This document shows, in pieces, positions 52,079 to 60,414 of a stretch of 64,000 nucleotides of DNA. The notes below the pieces were generated by a model that was given only the letters and a program-made list of their open reading frames with translations, was not told the DNA's origin and ran no database searches. Made by a program: the position numbers and the translations under genes. The stretch's first letter is position 1, and each line of letters begins with the position of its first letter. Source of the stretch: Chloroflexota bacterium (GTDB taxonomy: Bacteria; Chloroflexota; Limnocylindria; QHBO01); NCBI GenBank assembly GCA_040902225.1, contig JBBDXT010000007.1, positions 186,001 through 250,000 of the forward strand. The letters run 5' to 3'.

Positions 52079-52084
52079 CGGCTT

Positions 52085-52414
52085 GTGAAGCTCGTGACCG
52101 CCATCGTCCACAGCGAGGATGCGGGCAACCTGGTCGACGCCCTTCTCGAGAAGGAGTTCCGGGCCACCCGGCTCCAGTCCTCGGGCGGCTTCCTGAAACA
52201 GGGCAACGCGACCATCCTGGTGGGGGTCGAGGATGACCAGGTCGACGCGGTGCTCGAGCTCGTGAGCGCCAACTGCCACTCGCGCAAGCAGTTCGTGAAC
52301 CCCATGCCGCCGATCATGGAGCCGGGCGAGTTCTACATGCCGTACCCGGTCGAGGTCGAGGTCGGCGGCGCGACGGTCTTCGTAGTCCCCGTCGAGCGCT
52401 TCGAGCGCCTCTAG
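52085..52414 (+). CDS. PII-like signalling protein of the PstA/DarA (DUF970) family, c-di-AMP receptor-like
   Basis: The 109-residue protein has the PII-like ferredoxin fold of PstA/DarA: KLVTAIVHSEDAGNLVDALLEKEFRATRLQSSGGFL at the start and NATILVGVEDDQVDAVLELV, matching the characterised c-di-AMP receptors. Binding of c-di-AMP is inferred from family membership. The GTG is leaderless, and three periodic palindromes lie just upstream. A DNA-repair/replication context (tmk, R3H ATPase) resembles the tmk-darA arrangement of Firmicutes. Confidence 0.85.
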   Translation: MKLVTAIVHSEDAGNLVDALLEKEFRATRLQSSGGFLKQGNATILVGVEDDQVDAVLELVSANCHSRKQFVNPMPPIMEPGEFYMPYPVEVEVGGATVFVVPVERFERL

Positions 52415-52425
52415 GACCGATACCG

Positions 52426-53037
52426 ATGGCGGCCCCGGCATGGCTGGCCGCCCTAGAGCCACGCGCCCCGGACGTGGTCGCCGTGTGGCGAACGATCGAC
52501 GACGAGAAGCCGGTCATCCGCGGCATCGCCTTTCGGCGCGAGATCCGACGGCGGGCGGGTCCCGGTAGCGCGGCGCGGATCCTGTCGCAGCAGGACGCGA
52601 TCGCCGACGCGCTCGGAGCCGTACTGGCGGAGATGCCCGAGGCGCTCCTGCGGGCGCCGGGCGGCGAGGGCGACTGGAACGTGGTGCAGGCCTTCGCCCA
52701 CACGACCGGCTCGCGGCGCTGGCTGGCCCACGCGGCGGCCCTCGCGGCGCGCGGCGAATGGCCGGCGGACCCTCCGCGGGTCGTGCCGGGCGTGCCGGGC
52801 CCCGCCGATGCGGACGTCGCCACTCTCCTGACGTTGCTCGGCAAGAGCCGGCGCTCGCTGGCCACGTCGGCCGAGGCGATCGCCGGACACGAGTCCGATC
52901 CCTGCCCCCTCGACCATCCCCTGGTGGGGCGCCTGCGCTGCGGGGAGTGGCTCCTCTTCGCCGGGGTCCACGACCTGATGCACCTTCGCCAGCTCCATCG
53001 CCTCAGGGTTGCCGGGCCGGGGGGCCAGGATGCCTGA
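52426..53037 (+). CDS. DinB-like four-helix protein
   Basis: The 203-residue protein follows the DinB_2 pattern: a helix ending EGDWNVVQAFAHTTGSRRWLAHAAAL (first metal-type His) and a C-terminal VHDLMHLRQLHRL (second and third His). DinB-fold proteins bind metal and often transfer thiols such as bacillithiol or mycothiol; activity here is not assured. It overlaps the next gene by 8 bp. Confidence 0.65.
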   Translation: MAAPAWLAALEPRAPDVVAVWRTIDDEKPVIRGIAFRREIRRRAGPGSAARILSQQDAIADALGAVLAEMPEALLRAPGGEGDWNVVQAFAHTTGSRRWLAHAAALAARGEWPADPPRVVPGVPGPADADVATLLTLLGKSRRSLATSAEAIAGHESDPCPLDHPLVGRLRCGEWLLFAGVHDLMHLRQLHRLRVAGPGGQDA

Positions 53038-54196
53038 GCGACCGGCGCCCCTCGTCCTGGTGGTCGACCCCGGCACCATCCCCGACCCGGATCTGCCGTT
53101 CGGGTCCTATGCCGCGGTCTGCATGGCCGGGCGGAGGCGGCTGGCGATCGAGCTGTCGCGCCGTCTCATCGCGGCCGGGTCGGGCGTCGCAGCCCTGCAC
53201 GCAGCCAAACCAGCCACCGGAGAGGCGTTCCACTGGGGACGCTGGTACGCGGCCGCCGCCCGCGCCATGCTGGTCCGGGTCCGCGCGGAGGGGCGACCCC
53301 TGGACGGGATCGGCTACGCCGGAGCCGGAGCCCTGGCTCTCGCCGACGACGCGCTGATCGAGGGGATCGTCTCGGCCATTCCCGGCGAGGCTGTCGCCAA
53401 CAACCGCTACTCGACCGATGCCTTCCTGGTCGCCGGGCAGCCATCCGGCCGGCTCACGCTGGAGGCGGCGCTGGCTGCACTCGAGGAGTGCTCGACCGAC
53501 AACGCGGCAATGCACTGCCTGGAGGCCGCCGGCTTCGCGATCCGGGACATGTCCTCGGCGAGCTGGGCGCGCTTCGACGTGGATACGCCGCTGGACCTCG
53601 CGCTGCTCCGGGCCGGGACCCGGCTGCCGACCACCCGTCGCCCCGACGGCGTGGTCGCGGCCTTCCTGGAGATGGCGATCCTGCCCGGCGGCCACTCCCT
53701 CGAGGTCCCGCACCTGGCCGAGGTTGGGGCCGTCCTCCGCGACCGCGAGTCGCAGATCGTCGTCGCCGGTCGCGTCCCGTCGACAGCCTGGGCCTACCTC
53801 GAGACGGAGAGTGCCTGCCGCGTGCGTTGCTTCATAGAGGAGCGCGGCATGCGCTCAGCGCGCGACGCCGTCCCCCACTCGCTCCTCGCCGACTGGATGG
53901 ATCGGCTCGGTCCGGCGGAACTGGTGAAGGAGCTGTCGACACTCGGTGACGCGGTGATCCTGGACAGCCGGGTGCTGATGGCCAGCCGCGCCGGGTCGTC
54001 GGACGCGACCACCTGGCCGCCCGCCGAGGAGCGGTTCGCCTCCGACTTCCTGGACGCAACGCCCGTCAGCACGCCCTGGCTGGCCGAGCTGACCGAGGCC
54101 GCGGCGGGCTCATCGGTGCCGTTCCTGCTGGGCGGTCACGCCCTCGTCAGCGACGGGCTTCGCATCCTCGTCGACGCCGCCTGGCTGGGCCGATAG
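53030..54196 (+). CDS. Uncharacterised protein, possible nucleotidyltransferase fold
   Basis: The 388-residue protein has no signal or TM helix. Its N-terminal half reads like an NTP-transferase (VDPGTIPDPDLPFGSYAAVC, later VANNRYSTDAFLV and FDVDTPLDLALLR, a closing motif seen in MobA/CofC-type enzymes). The C-terminal ~180 residues are of unknown type. The proposal of a nucleotidyltransferase fold is weak. ATG at 53030 overlaps the DinB-like gene's stop, and a GGGGGGCCAGG precedes it. Confidence 0.5.
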   Translation: MPERPAPLVLVVDPGTIPDPDLPFGSYAAVCMAGRRRLAIELSRRLIAAGSGVAALHAAKPATGEAFHWGRWYAAAARAMLVRVRAEGRPLDGIGYAGAGALALADDALIEGIVSAIPGEAVANNRYSTDAFLVAGQPSGRLTLEAALAALEECSTDNAAMHCLEAAGFAIRDMSSASWARFDVDTPLDLALLRAGTRLPTTRRPDGVVAAFLEMAILPGGHSLEVPHLAEVGAVLRDRESQIVVAGRVPSTAWAYLETESACRVRCFIEERGMRSARDAVPHSLLADWMDRLGPAELVKELSTLGDAVILDSRVLMASRAGSSDATTWPPAEERFASDFLDATPVSTPWLAELTEAAAGSSVPFLLGGHALVSDGLRILVDAAWLGR

Positions 54197-54225
54197 CCAA
54201 CGCCAACAACCGCCGATCCGGCTGC

Positions 54226-54231
54226 TAGACT
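54226..54231 (+). promoter_or_regulatory. Extended -10 (TGC-TAGACT) of the nuo operon
   Basis: TGC followed by TAGACT gives a transcript start near 54238 and a ~95-nt leader before the nuoA ATG. Confidence 0.5.
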
Positions 54232-54332
54232 GTTCGTGAAGCTGCCCTCGCGATGAGCGTGAGCGGCCGACGAAACGAGCACCAACCGTGCGGGGCCCCC
54301 AGGTCCTGCGCCCGAGCAACCGCGGAGCTGGC

Positions 54333-54692
54333 ATGGATCAGACCGGACTGCTCTACGTCATCGGCTTCGGAATCGCAGCGTCGATCTTCCTCTTCGGGAC
54401 GATCCTCTTCTCGTGGCTGATCACGCACCGCCGCCGGACGCCCCAGAAAGGGCTCCCCTACGAGTGCGGGATCGACACCATCGGCGACACCTGGTCGCGC
54501 TTCGGGCTCGCCTTCTACCTGTACGCCCTGCTCTTCGTGGCCTTTGACGTGGAGATCGTCTTTGTCTACCTGTGGGCGGTCGTCGTGCGGGACCTCTCCG
54601 TGCAGGGGATCGTCCTGATCGGCGTCTTCCTGGGGATCCTGCTCTTCGGAGAGCTGTACGCCTGGCGAAAGGGTGACCTGAAATGGCGCTGA
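54333..54692 (+). CDS. nuoA: NADH-quinone oxidoreductase subunit A
   Basis: The 119-residue membrane subunit has three TM helices and the family loop [36 protein letters not shown] that shapes the quinone site of complex I. GGAG sits 5 nt before ATG 54333. It overlaps nuoB by 10 bp. It opens an operon running to 62796. Confidence 0.96.
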   Translation: MDQTGLLYVIGFGIAASIFLFGTILFSWLITHRRRTPQKGLPYECGIDTIGDTWSRFGLAFYLYALLFVAFDVEIVFVYLWAVVVRDLSVQGIVLIGVFLGILLFGELYAWRKGDLKWR

Positions 54693-55348
54693 AGACTCCC
54701 CCACCTCCCACCGCCGCGGAAGCGGAAAAGGTTCTCACCGGTGGCACGCCCCCCATCGTCATCCCCGATCAGGCTGGCGACGACCAGCTCCTGACCGAGT
54801 TCGGGATGGAGGAGCACCCGCAGGGCGGCTTCCACGGCCTGCTGGAGGTGATCCCGACCCGCGCGGACATCGTCCTGGACCTGATCCGCGCCAACTCGCT
54901 CTGGCCGCTCCTGTCGGGGCTCAGCTGCTGCGCGATCGAGATGATGAGCACCGCCACCAGCAAGAACGACATCGACCGCTTCGGGATGTTCCCGTTCCGC
55001 GCCTCCCCGCGCCAGGCCGACGTGCTGATCGTGGCCGGCACCCTGACGACCAAGATGGCGGGCCCGCTGGTGCGCCTCTGGGAGCAGATGCCCGAGCCGA
55101 AATGGTGCGTCGCGATGGGCACCTGCACCACATCGGGCGGTCGCTTCAAGCGCAGCTACAGCGTGGTGCAGGGGGTCGACCGGGTGATGCCGGTCGACGT
55201 CTACGTGCCGGGATGCCCGCCACGCCCGGAGGCTCTGATCCACGGCATGATGCGGCTCCAGGAGCTGGTCAAGCAGCGGCGCGGCGAGTGGGCGACCTAC
55301 GTCGATCGCGGCGTGCAGCGGATCGACTGGGAAGGAGACGTGCGCTGA
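54683..55348 (+). CDS. nuoB: NADH-quinone oxidoreductase subunit B
   Basis: The 221-residue subunit binds the terminal [4Fe-4S] cluster N2 next to quinone; the four ligands are visible in LSCCAIEMM (two), MGTCTTSGG and [10 protein letters not shown]. It overlaps nuoA at the start and shares a CTGA overlap with nuoC. Confidence 0.96.
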   Translation: MALKTPPPPTAAEAEKVLTGGTPPIVIPDQAGDDQLLTEFGMEEHPQGGFHGLLEVIPTRADIVLDLIRANSLWPLLSGLSCCAIEMMSTATSKNDIDRFGMFPFRASPRQADVLIVAGTLTTKMAGPLVRLWEQMPEPKWCVAMGTCTTSGGRFKRSYSVVQGVDRVMPVDVYVPGCPPRPEALIHGMMRLQELVKQRRGEWATYVDRGVQRIDWEGDVR

Positions 55349-55929
55349 CCGCCCCGGCCAAGGCGGGCGCCCTGGTCCGGCTCCTGCTCGATCGCTTCCC
55401 GGACCTGGCCGCCAGACTGTGGACCGACGAGGACAGCGTCGAGGTCTCGATCGAGGGCGACCGCAACGTGGCCCTGCTCCAGGTGTTGCGCGACGAGCCG
55501 GAGCTCAACTTCTTCTTCCTGGCCGATGCCGCCGCGGTCGACTACGGCGTCACCGAGCATTTCGAGGTGGTCTATCACCTCTACTCCGACCGTCATCCCG
55601 CCTGGCTCCGCGTCCGCGCACGGGTGCATCGCGCCGATCCCCACATCCCGACCATCACCGGCCTGTGGGAGGGAGCGATGTTCCACGAGCGCGAGATGTA
55701 CGACATGATGGGGATCATCTTCGACGGTAACCGCGACCTGCGGCGGATCTACATGTCGCCCGACTACCGCAGCTTCCCGCAGCGCAAGGACTTCCTCCTG
55801 CCCGATGACGCCGCCGACTCATCGGCGGCGGGGGTGCGTCCGCTCGAGCGCCCCGAGACCTGGGACCTGACCCGCCTCTCCGACGAGCTGGGGCCCGGCG
55901 TGATCGCCCATGTCGAGGGCGAGTCATGA
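55345..55929 (+). CDS. nuoC: NADH-quinone oxidoreductase subunit C (probable CTG start)
   Basis: The 194-residue subunit has [18 protein letters not shown] and the family signature [17 protein letters not shown]. No ATG/GTG/TTG lies in frame between nuoB and the conserved N-terminal region. CTG at 55345 overlaps nuoB's TGA as CTGA and has AAGGAG 7 nt upstream, so it is the best start. The alternative GTG at 55288 would overlap nuoB by 61 bp. The stop overlaps nuoD as ATGA. Confidence 0.92.
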   Translation: MTAPAKAGALVRLLLDRFPDLAARLWTDEDSVEVSIEGDRNVALLQVLRDEPELNFFFLADAAAVDYGVTEHFEVVYHLYSDRHPAWLRVRARVHRADPHIPTITGLWEGAMFHEREMYDMMGIIFDGNRDLRRIYMSPDYRSFPQRKDFLLPDDAADSSAAGVRPLERPETWDLTRLSDELGPGVIAHVEGES

Positions 55930-57200
55930 CCAGCGAGGTGAAGATCCCCGACCCGCTCGACGTGGACCGGGAAGAGGAGGCACGGCTGCGTCAGGTGGCG
56001 GGCCTTCCCCCAGCCAAGGCCCCCGCCGGCGAGTACGCCGGCTTCGAATCGGTGGGGCTGCCGGAGCGGCCGCCGCAGACCGAGCGCGAAGTCGAGGTGT
56101 ACACCCTCGAGGAGGGCGAGATGCTGGTCAACATGGGCCCGCAGCACCCCTCCACCCACGGCGTCATGCGCCTGGTGGTGAAGGTCCGCGGCGAAGTGGT
56201 GATCGATATCGATCCGGTGCTCGGCTACCTGCACCGCGGGATCGAGAAGCTGTGCGAGGAGGCCACCTACACCACGGTCCTGACCTATGTCGACCCAATG
56301 GACTACATCGCGACGATGCACAACGAGCACGCTCCGGCGATGGCCTTCGAGAAGCTGTTCGGGGTCACTGCCCCCAGGCGGGCAGAGTACATCCGCGCGC
56401 TGGTGGTGGAGCTGAACCGGGTCTTTAGCCACAGCCTGATGATGGGCTTCCTGGCCCTCGACATGGGCGGCCTGACCCCGATCCTGTACGGCTTCATCAA
56501 CCGCGACGAGATCGTCGACATGCTGTCGGCGATCAGCGGTCAGCGCATGCTCTTCAACTTCTTCCGGGTTGGTGGCGTCAACTGGGACACCAACGACGAG
56601 TTCCTGTCGCGCCTCGGCACGTGGCGCAGCCACGTCCTGAAGAACGTCGAGATGAGCGAACGGGTGATGACCGACAACGAGGTCTTCCGCTCGCGGACGA
56701 TCGGGATGGGGACCCTCTCCGGCAAGGACGCGATCGCGCTGGGCGTGTCGGGGCCGAACCTGCGCGCCTCCGGCGTGCCGTTCGACGTGCGCAAGGCGCA
56801 TCCCTACTCGATCTACCCCGAGCTCGAGTTCGAGGTGATCACCCAGCCGGGCGGCGACTCGAACGCCCGCTACCTGCAGCGCGTCGCCGAGATCAAGCAG
56901 AGCATCCACCTGATCGACCAGATCGTGGACAAGATGCCGCACGGCGCGGTGCAGGCCCAGGTGCCGGGGATCATCCGGCCGAAGCCGGGCCGGGCCTACG
57001 CGGCCATCGAGTCGCCACGCGGCCTGTACAGCGTGTACGCCATCAGCGACGGCGGGCCGAACCCGTACCGCTTTCGGATGCGCGACCCGAGCTTCATCAG
57101 CCTCCAGGCGATCCCCAAGCTGATGCCCGGCCGGCTCATCGCCGACACGATGGCGGTCATGGCCAGCTTCGACCCGGTGATGGGCGGGGTCGACAAGTAG
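55926..57200 (+). CDS. nuoD: NADH-quinone oxidoreductase subunit D
   Basis: The 424-residue subunit shapes the quinone pocket with NuoB. Signatures: NMGPQHPSTHGVMRLV, VLGYLHRGIEKL, DYIATMHNEH, and the C-terminal DPVMGGVDK. An N-terminal extension of ~60 residues precedes the core. Starts ATGA-coupled to nuoC; nuoH follows with no gap. Confidence 0.96.
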   Translation: MTSEVKIPDPLDVDREEEARLRQVAGLPPAKAPAGEYAGFESVGLPERPPQTEREVEVYTLEEGEMLVNMGPQHPSTHGVMRLVVKVRGEVVIDIDPVLGYLHRGIEKLCEEATYTTVLTYVDPMDYIATMHNEHAPAMAFEKLFGVTAPRRAEYIRALVVELNRVFSHSLMMGFLALDMGGLTPILYGFINRDEIVDMLSAISGQRMLFNFFRVGGVNWDTNDEFLSRLGTWRSHVLKNVEMSERVMTDNEVFRSRTIGMGTLSGKDAIALGVSGPNLRASGVPFDVRKAHPYSIYPELEFEVITQPGGDSNARYLQRVAEIKQSIHLIDQIVDKMPHGAVQAQVPGIIRPKPGRAYAAIESPRGLYSVYAISDGGPNPYRFRMRDPSFISLQAIPKLMPGRLIADTMAVMASFDPVMGGVDK

Positions 57201-58211
57201 ATGGACCTAGACCTGCTGTTCGGTGTCCTGCGCTTCCTGCTGGCCACGACCCTGATCCTGCTGCTGACCGTGCCGACCGCCTTCGTCGTCATCCAGATGG
57301 AGCTCAAGATCATCGCCGGCGCGCAGCTTCGCTACGGCCCCAACCGGGTCGGGCCGTGGGGGATGTTCCAGAGCACGATCCACGGCTTCAAGGTCCTCGC
57401 CAAGGAGGACCACATCCCGGACCAGGCGGATCGCGCAACCTTCACCCTCGCGCCATGGATGGTCTACATGGCGGCCGCCATGAGCATGCTGGTGATCCCG
57501 TTCGCGCCCGGCGCCATCGCCGCCGACTTCAACATCGGCATCGTCTACTTCTTCGCGGTGCTGGGCCTCAGCGTGGTCGGGCTGCTGGTCGCGGGCTGGG
57601 CGAGCTACAACAAGTACTCGCTGCTGGGTGGGCTGCGCAGCGCGGCGCAGATGGTGAGCTACGAGATCCCGCTCACCCTGTCGGTGGTCGGTGCCGTGGT
57701 ACTGGCCGGCACGCTCAACTTCCGGGAGCTGATCGAGTGGCAGCGGGCACATGGCTGGATGCTGATCTGGCAGCCGGTCGGGCTGGTGATCTTCTACATC
57801 GCATCGCTGGCCGAGATCAATCGGACCCCGTTCGACATGGTCGAGGCCGACAGCGAGCTGGTGGCAGGCCCCTTCACCGAGTACTCCGGCATGCGCTTCG
57901 GCTTCTTCTTCTTCGCCGAGTACGTGGCCCTCTTCATCATGAGCGGGATCATGATCTCGCTCTTCTTCGGCGGGTGGCTGGCGCCGTGGCCCTTCCCCGA
58001 CCAGCTGGATGGCTTCATCGGCACCGTCTACGGCGTCATCTGGTTCTTTATCAAGACCTACCTCTTCGTGGCGATCGCGGTCCTGCTGCGCGCCACGCTG
58101 GTCCGGGTGCGGGTCGACCAGCTGATGGGGATGGCCTGGAAGGTGCTGCTGCCGCTGGCCATGGTCAACCTGATCGTCACCGCCGCCGCGGTGCTGGTCT
58201 TCAAGCTGTGA
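57201..58211 (+). CDS. nuoH: NADH-quinone oxidoreductase subunit H
   Basis: The 336-residue membrane subunit has about eight TM helices, RYGPNRVGPWGMFQS, the acidic loops AEINRTPFDMVEADSELVAG and FTEYSGMRFG lining the quinone chamber. ATG at 57201 directly follows the nuoD stop; its TGA overlaps the next GTG (GTGA). Confidence 0.96.
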   Translation: MDLDLLFGVLRFLLATTLILLLTVPTAFVVIQMELKIIAGAQLRYGPNRVGPWGMFQSTIHGFKVLAKEDHIPDQADRATFTLAPWMVYMAAAMSMLVIPFAPGAIAADFNIGIVYFFAVLGLSVVGLLVAGWASYNKYSLLGGLRSAAQMVSYEIPLTLSVVGAVVLAGTLNFRELIEWQRAHGWMLIWQPVGLVIFYIASLAEINRTPFDMVEADSELVAGPFTEYSGMRFGFFFFAEYVALFIMSGIMISLFFGGWLAPWPFPDQLDGFIGTVYGVIWFFIKTYLFVAIAVLLRATLVRVRVDQLMGMAWKVLLPLAMVNLIVTAAAVLVFKL

Positions 58212-59050
58212 CGATCCCGGGCCTTGGCATCCTCAAGGGGCTGCGCCAGACCGCGCGCAACTACTGGGCGCCCAAGGTCACCAACCAGTACCCGGAGTCG
58301 CGCCCGACCATGCCGGACCGATGGCGTGGCCGCCTCGACCTGATCTACGACCCGTTCGGCGAGCACAAGTGCGAGGTCTGCTTCCAGTGCGCACAGGTCT
58401 GCCCGGTGGAGGCGATCGACATGAGCGGCTTCGATTCGACCGGGCAGCGCATCCGCTACGGCCTGCCGGAGATCTACGACGAGCGCAAGGATCCCAACGC
58501 CTATCGCCGCGCCGGCCTGCCCGCGGCGCCGATGCGCAACGCGGCGCGCTGGGACGAGGAGATCGACACGCCCTGGCTGCATGGCGTGATCGACGGCTTC
58601 GGCGGCAAGCCCGAGGCGCTGGTCGCCATCTTCTCCGCCGTCGAGGAGCGCTACGGCTACCTTCCTGAGCGGGCACTGCGCGAGTCGAGCGAGCGGATGT
58701 CGATCCACTGGGCCCAGATCTTCGGAGCAGCCGGGCTGGGCGGCTTCCGTCTCCTCCCGGCCGATGGGCACCTTGTCACCGTCTGCACCTGCGCCGCCTG
58801 CCGCTTTGCCGGCGGCGACGCTCTCCTGACGGCGCTGCGCACGGACCTGGGGATCGAGCCGGGCGAGACGACCGCGGACGGTGCCGTCACCCTCGACACC
58901 AGCGACGAGGTCGCGGCCGGAGCTCTTTCCCCGGCGCTGCGCATCGACACCATGGTCTATGGACCGTTGACCGTGGATCAGGGCCGCCACGTGGTGGCCG
59001 AGCGACGCAGGGCCCCGTCGCGCGGGCGCGCCGCGCAGCCCGTCTCATGA
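58208..59050 (+). CDS. NuoI-NuoE fusion with incomplete Fe-S motifs
   Basis: A 280-residue protein. Residues ~1-95 are the N-terminal half of NuoI with one [4Fe-4S] motif (CEVCFQCAQVCP, Cys 55/58/61/65); the second NuoI cluster is missing. Residues ~135-265 are NuoE: IFSAVEERYGYLPERAL, VCTCAAC with the first Cys pair (193/198), LGIEPGETTADGAVTL. At the second NuoE pair, where Cys-x3-Cys is expected, the sequence is DEVAAGALSPAL: both cysteines are gone. So the usual N1a [2Fe-2S] cannot be fully ligated. The second NuoI motif appears at the C-terminus of the 60415-62796 protein. GTGA overlap with nuoH; overlaps the next ATG. Confidence 0.88.
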   Translation: MTIPGLGILKGLRQTARNYWAPKVTNQYPESRPTMPDRWRGRLDLIYDPFGEHKCEVCFQCAQVCPVEAIDMSGFDSTGQRIRYGLPEIYDERKDPNAYRRAGLPAAPMRNAARWDEEIDTPWLHGVIDGFGGKPEALVAIFSAVEERYGYLPERALRESSERMSIHWAQIFGAAGLGGFRLLPADGHLVTVCTCAACRFAGGDALLTALRTDLGIEPGETTADGAVTLDTSDEVAAGALSPALRIDTMVYGPLTVDQGRHVVAERRRAPSRGRAAQPVS

Positions 59051-60402
59051 CCGACGCGAGCACGGGCCTCTCCCCGCAGATCCGAATCCTGCCCGGCGGC
59101 GACCAGCGGGTGCTGGCGGAGATCGGCGTCGTCGACCCCACCAGCCTGGACAGCTACCGCAAGGCGGGTGGCTACGCCGGCCTGAAGCGCGCGATTGGGA
59201 AGCTGGGTCCCGAGGGCACCATCGACGAGATCGCCATCGCGGGCCTGCGCGGCCGTGGCGGCGGCGGCTATCCGACCGCCGACAAGTGGCGTGCCGCCCG
59301 CGCCGCGGCGGGTGACAGCAAGGTCGTGGTCGCCAACCTGATCGGCGCCGATCCGACCGCGCTTGGCGACCGGGCGCTGGCGGAGGGCAATCCGCATCTC
59401 GTGCTCGAGGGACTCCTGCTCGCCGCCTTCGCGACCGGCGCCTCGGACGCAATCATCGCAGTCCGTCGCGACTGGACGGTGGCCATCGAGCGGCTGCGAG
59501 CCGCGATCACAGAGGCCGAGGCCGCGCACCTCGCCGGCTACCTGGTCATGGGTACGGACTTCTCGTGCGTGGTGCGCGTCTGGGAAGGTGCGGTCGCCCT
59601 GGTCGCGGGCGAGGAGACGGCCCTGCTGGCCGCCCTGGCCGGGGATCGCGGCATGCCCGTCATCCGGCCCCCCTACCCCACCGAGCGAGGGCTAGGCGGC
59701 GCGCCGACCACTGTGCAGAACGGCGAGACGCTGGCGCACGCGGCCTGGATCGTGAGCCATGGAGCCAAGAAGTTCCGCGCCATCGGCTCGAAGGACGCTC
59801 CCGGCACAAAGCTGGTCACCATCTACGGGCGCGTGGCACAGCCCGGGCTGGTCGAGGTGGCGCTGGGAACGCCGCTCTCCGAGATCGTGGCGCTGGCCGG
59901 TGGCGGGACCGGGGCGACCAAGGCGGTCTTCGTGGGCGGCCCGGGCGGTGGCGCGCTGCGTGCCGACCAGCTGGACACCGTCTACGACTACGCTCCGCTG
60001 CATGCCGCCGGGGCCGGCATCGGCCTGGGCCAGTTCCTGGTGGCCGATGCCGAAACCTGCATGGTCGACTCCGCCCGCTTCTTCCTCGACTACTCCGCCC
60101 GCGAGGCCTGCGGCAAGGCGGTCCCGTGCCGGATCGGCACCAAGCGGCTGGTGGAGACCCTGGACCGCATCCTGGCGGCGAGCCCGCGGCCCAACGACGT
60201 GCTGCTGCTGCGCGAGCTGGCCCGCAAGATGACCGACACCGCCCTCTGCCACCTCGAGGCTCGCGCACCGGGACCGATGCTGACCACGCTCGACCGCTTC
60301 CCCGACGAGTACCGCGCCCACGCCGAACGGGGCGAATGCCTGGCCGGCTCATGCACTGCGTCGCAGCTGCCACCGCTCCTGACGCCACTGGCAGGCCTCT
60401 AA
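59047..60402 (+). CDS. nuoF: NuoF-like flavoprotein subunit with altered NADH and N3-cluster sites
   Basis: The 451-residue protein aligns with NuoF throughout: FMN loop LRGRGGGGYPTADKW (~67-81), AGEETALL (~188-193), PTTVQNGETLA, and the N3 cluster region. Differences: the acidic loop normally NxDExEPG reads NLIGADPTALGDR (~97-109), removing the Glu that faces NADH; and ESCGKCTPC reads EACGKAVPC, so the middle cluster Cys is Ala 358. The fourth ligand C401 is present. FMN binding looks possible, normal NADH oxidation doubtful. ATGA overlap upstream; 12 bp before the next gene. Confidence 0.88.
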   Translation: MTDASTGLSPQIRILPGGDQRVLAEIGVVDPTSLDSYRKAGGYAGLKRAIGKLGPEGTIDEIAIAGLRGRGGGGYPTADKWRAARAAAGDSKVVVANLIGADPTALGDRALAEGNPHLVLEGLLLAAFATGASDAIIAVRRDWTVAIERLRAAITEAEAAHLAGYLVMGTDFSCVVRVWEGAVALVAGEETALLAALAGDRGMPVIRPPYPTERGLGGAPTTVQNGETLAHAAWIVSHGAKKFRAIGSKDAPGTKLVTIYGRVAQPGLVEVALGTPLSEIVALAGGGTGATKAVFVGGPGGGALRADQLDTVYDYAPLHAAGAGIGLGQFLVADAETCMVDSARFFLDYSAREACGKAVPCRIGTKRLVETLDRILAASPRPNDVLLLRELARKMTDTALCHLEARAPGPMLTTLDRFPDEYRAHAERGECLAGSCTASQLPPLLTPLAGL

Positions 60403-60414
60403 GATGCACCGGCC

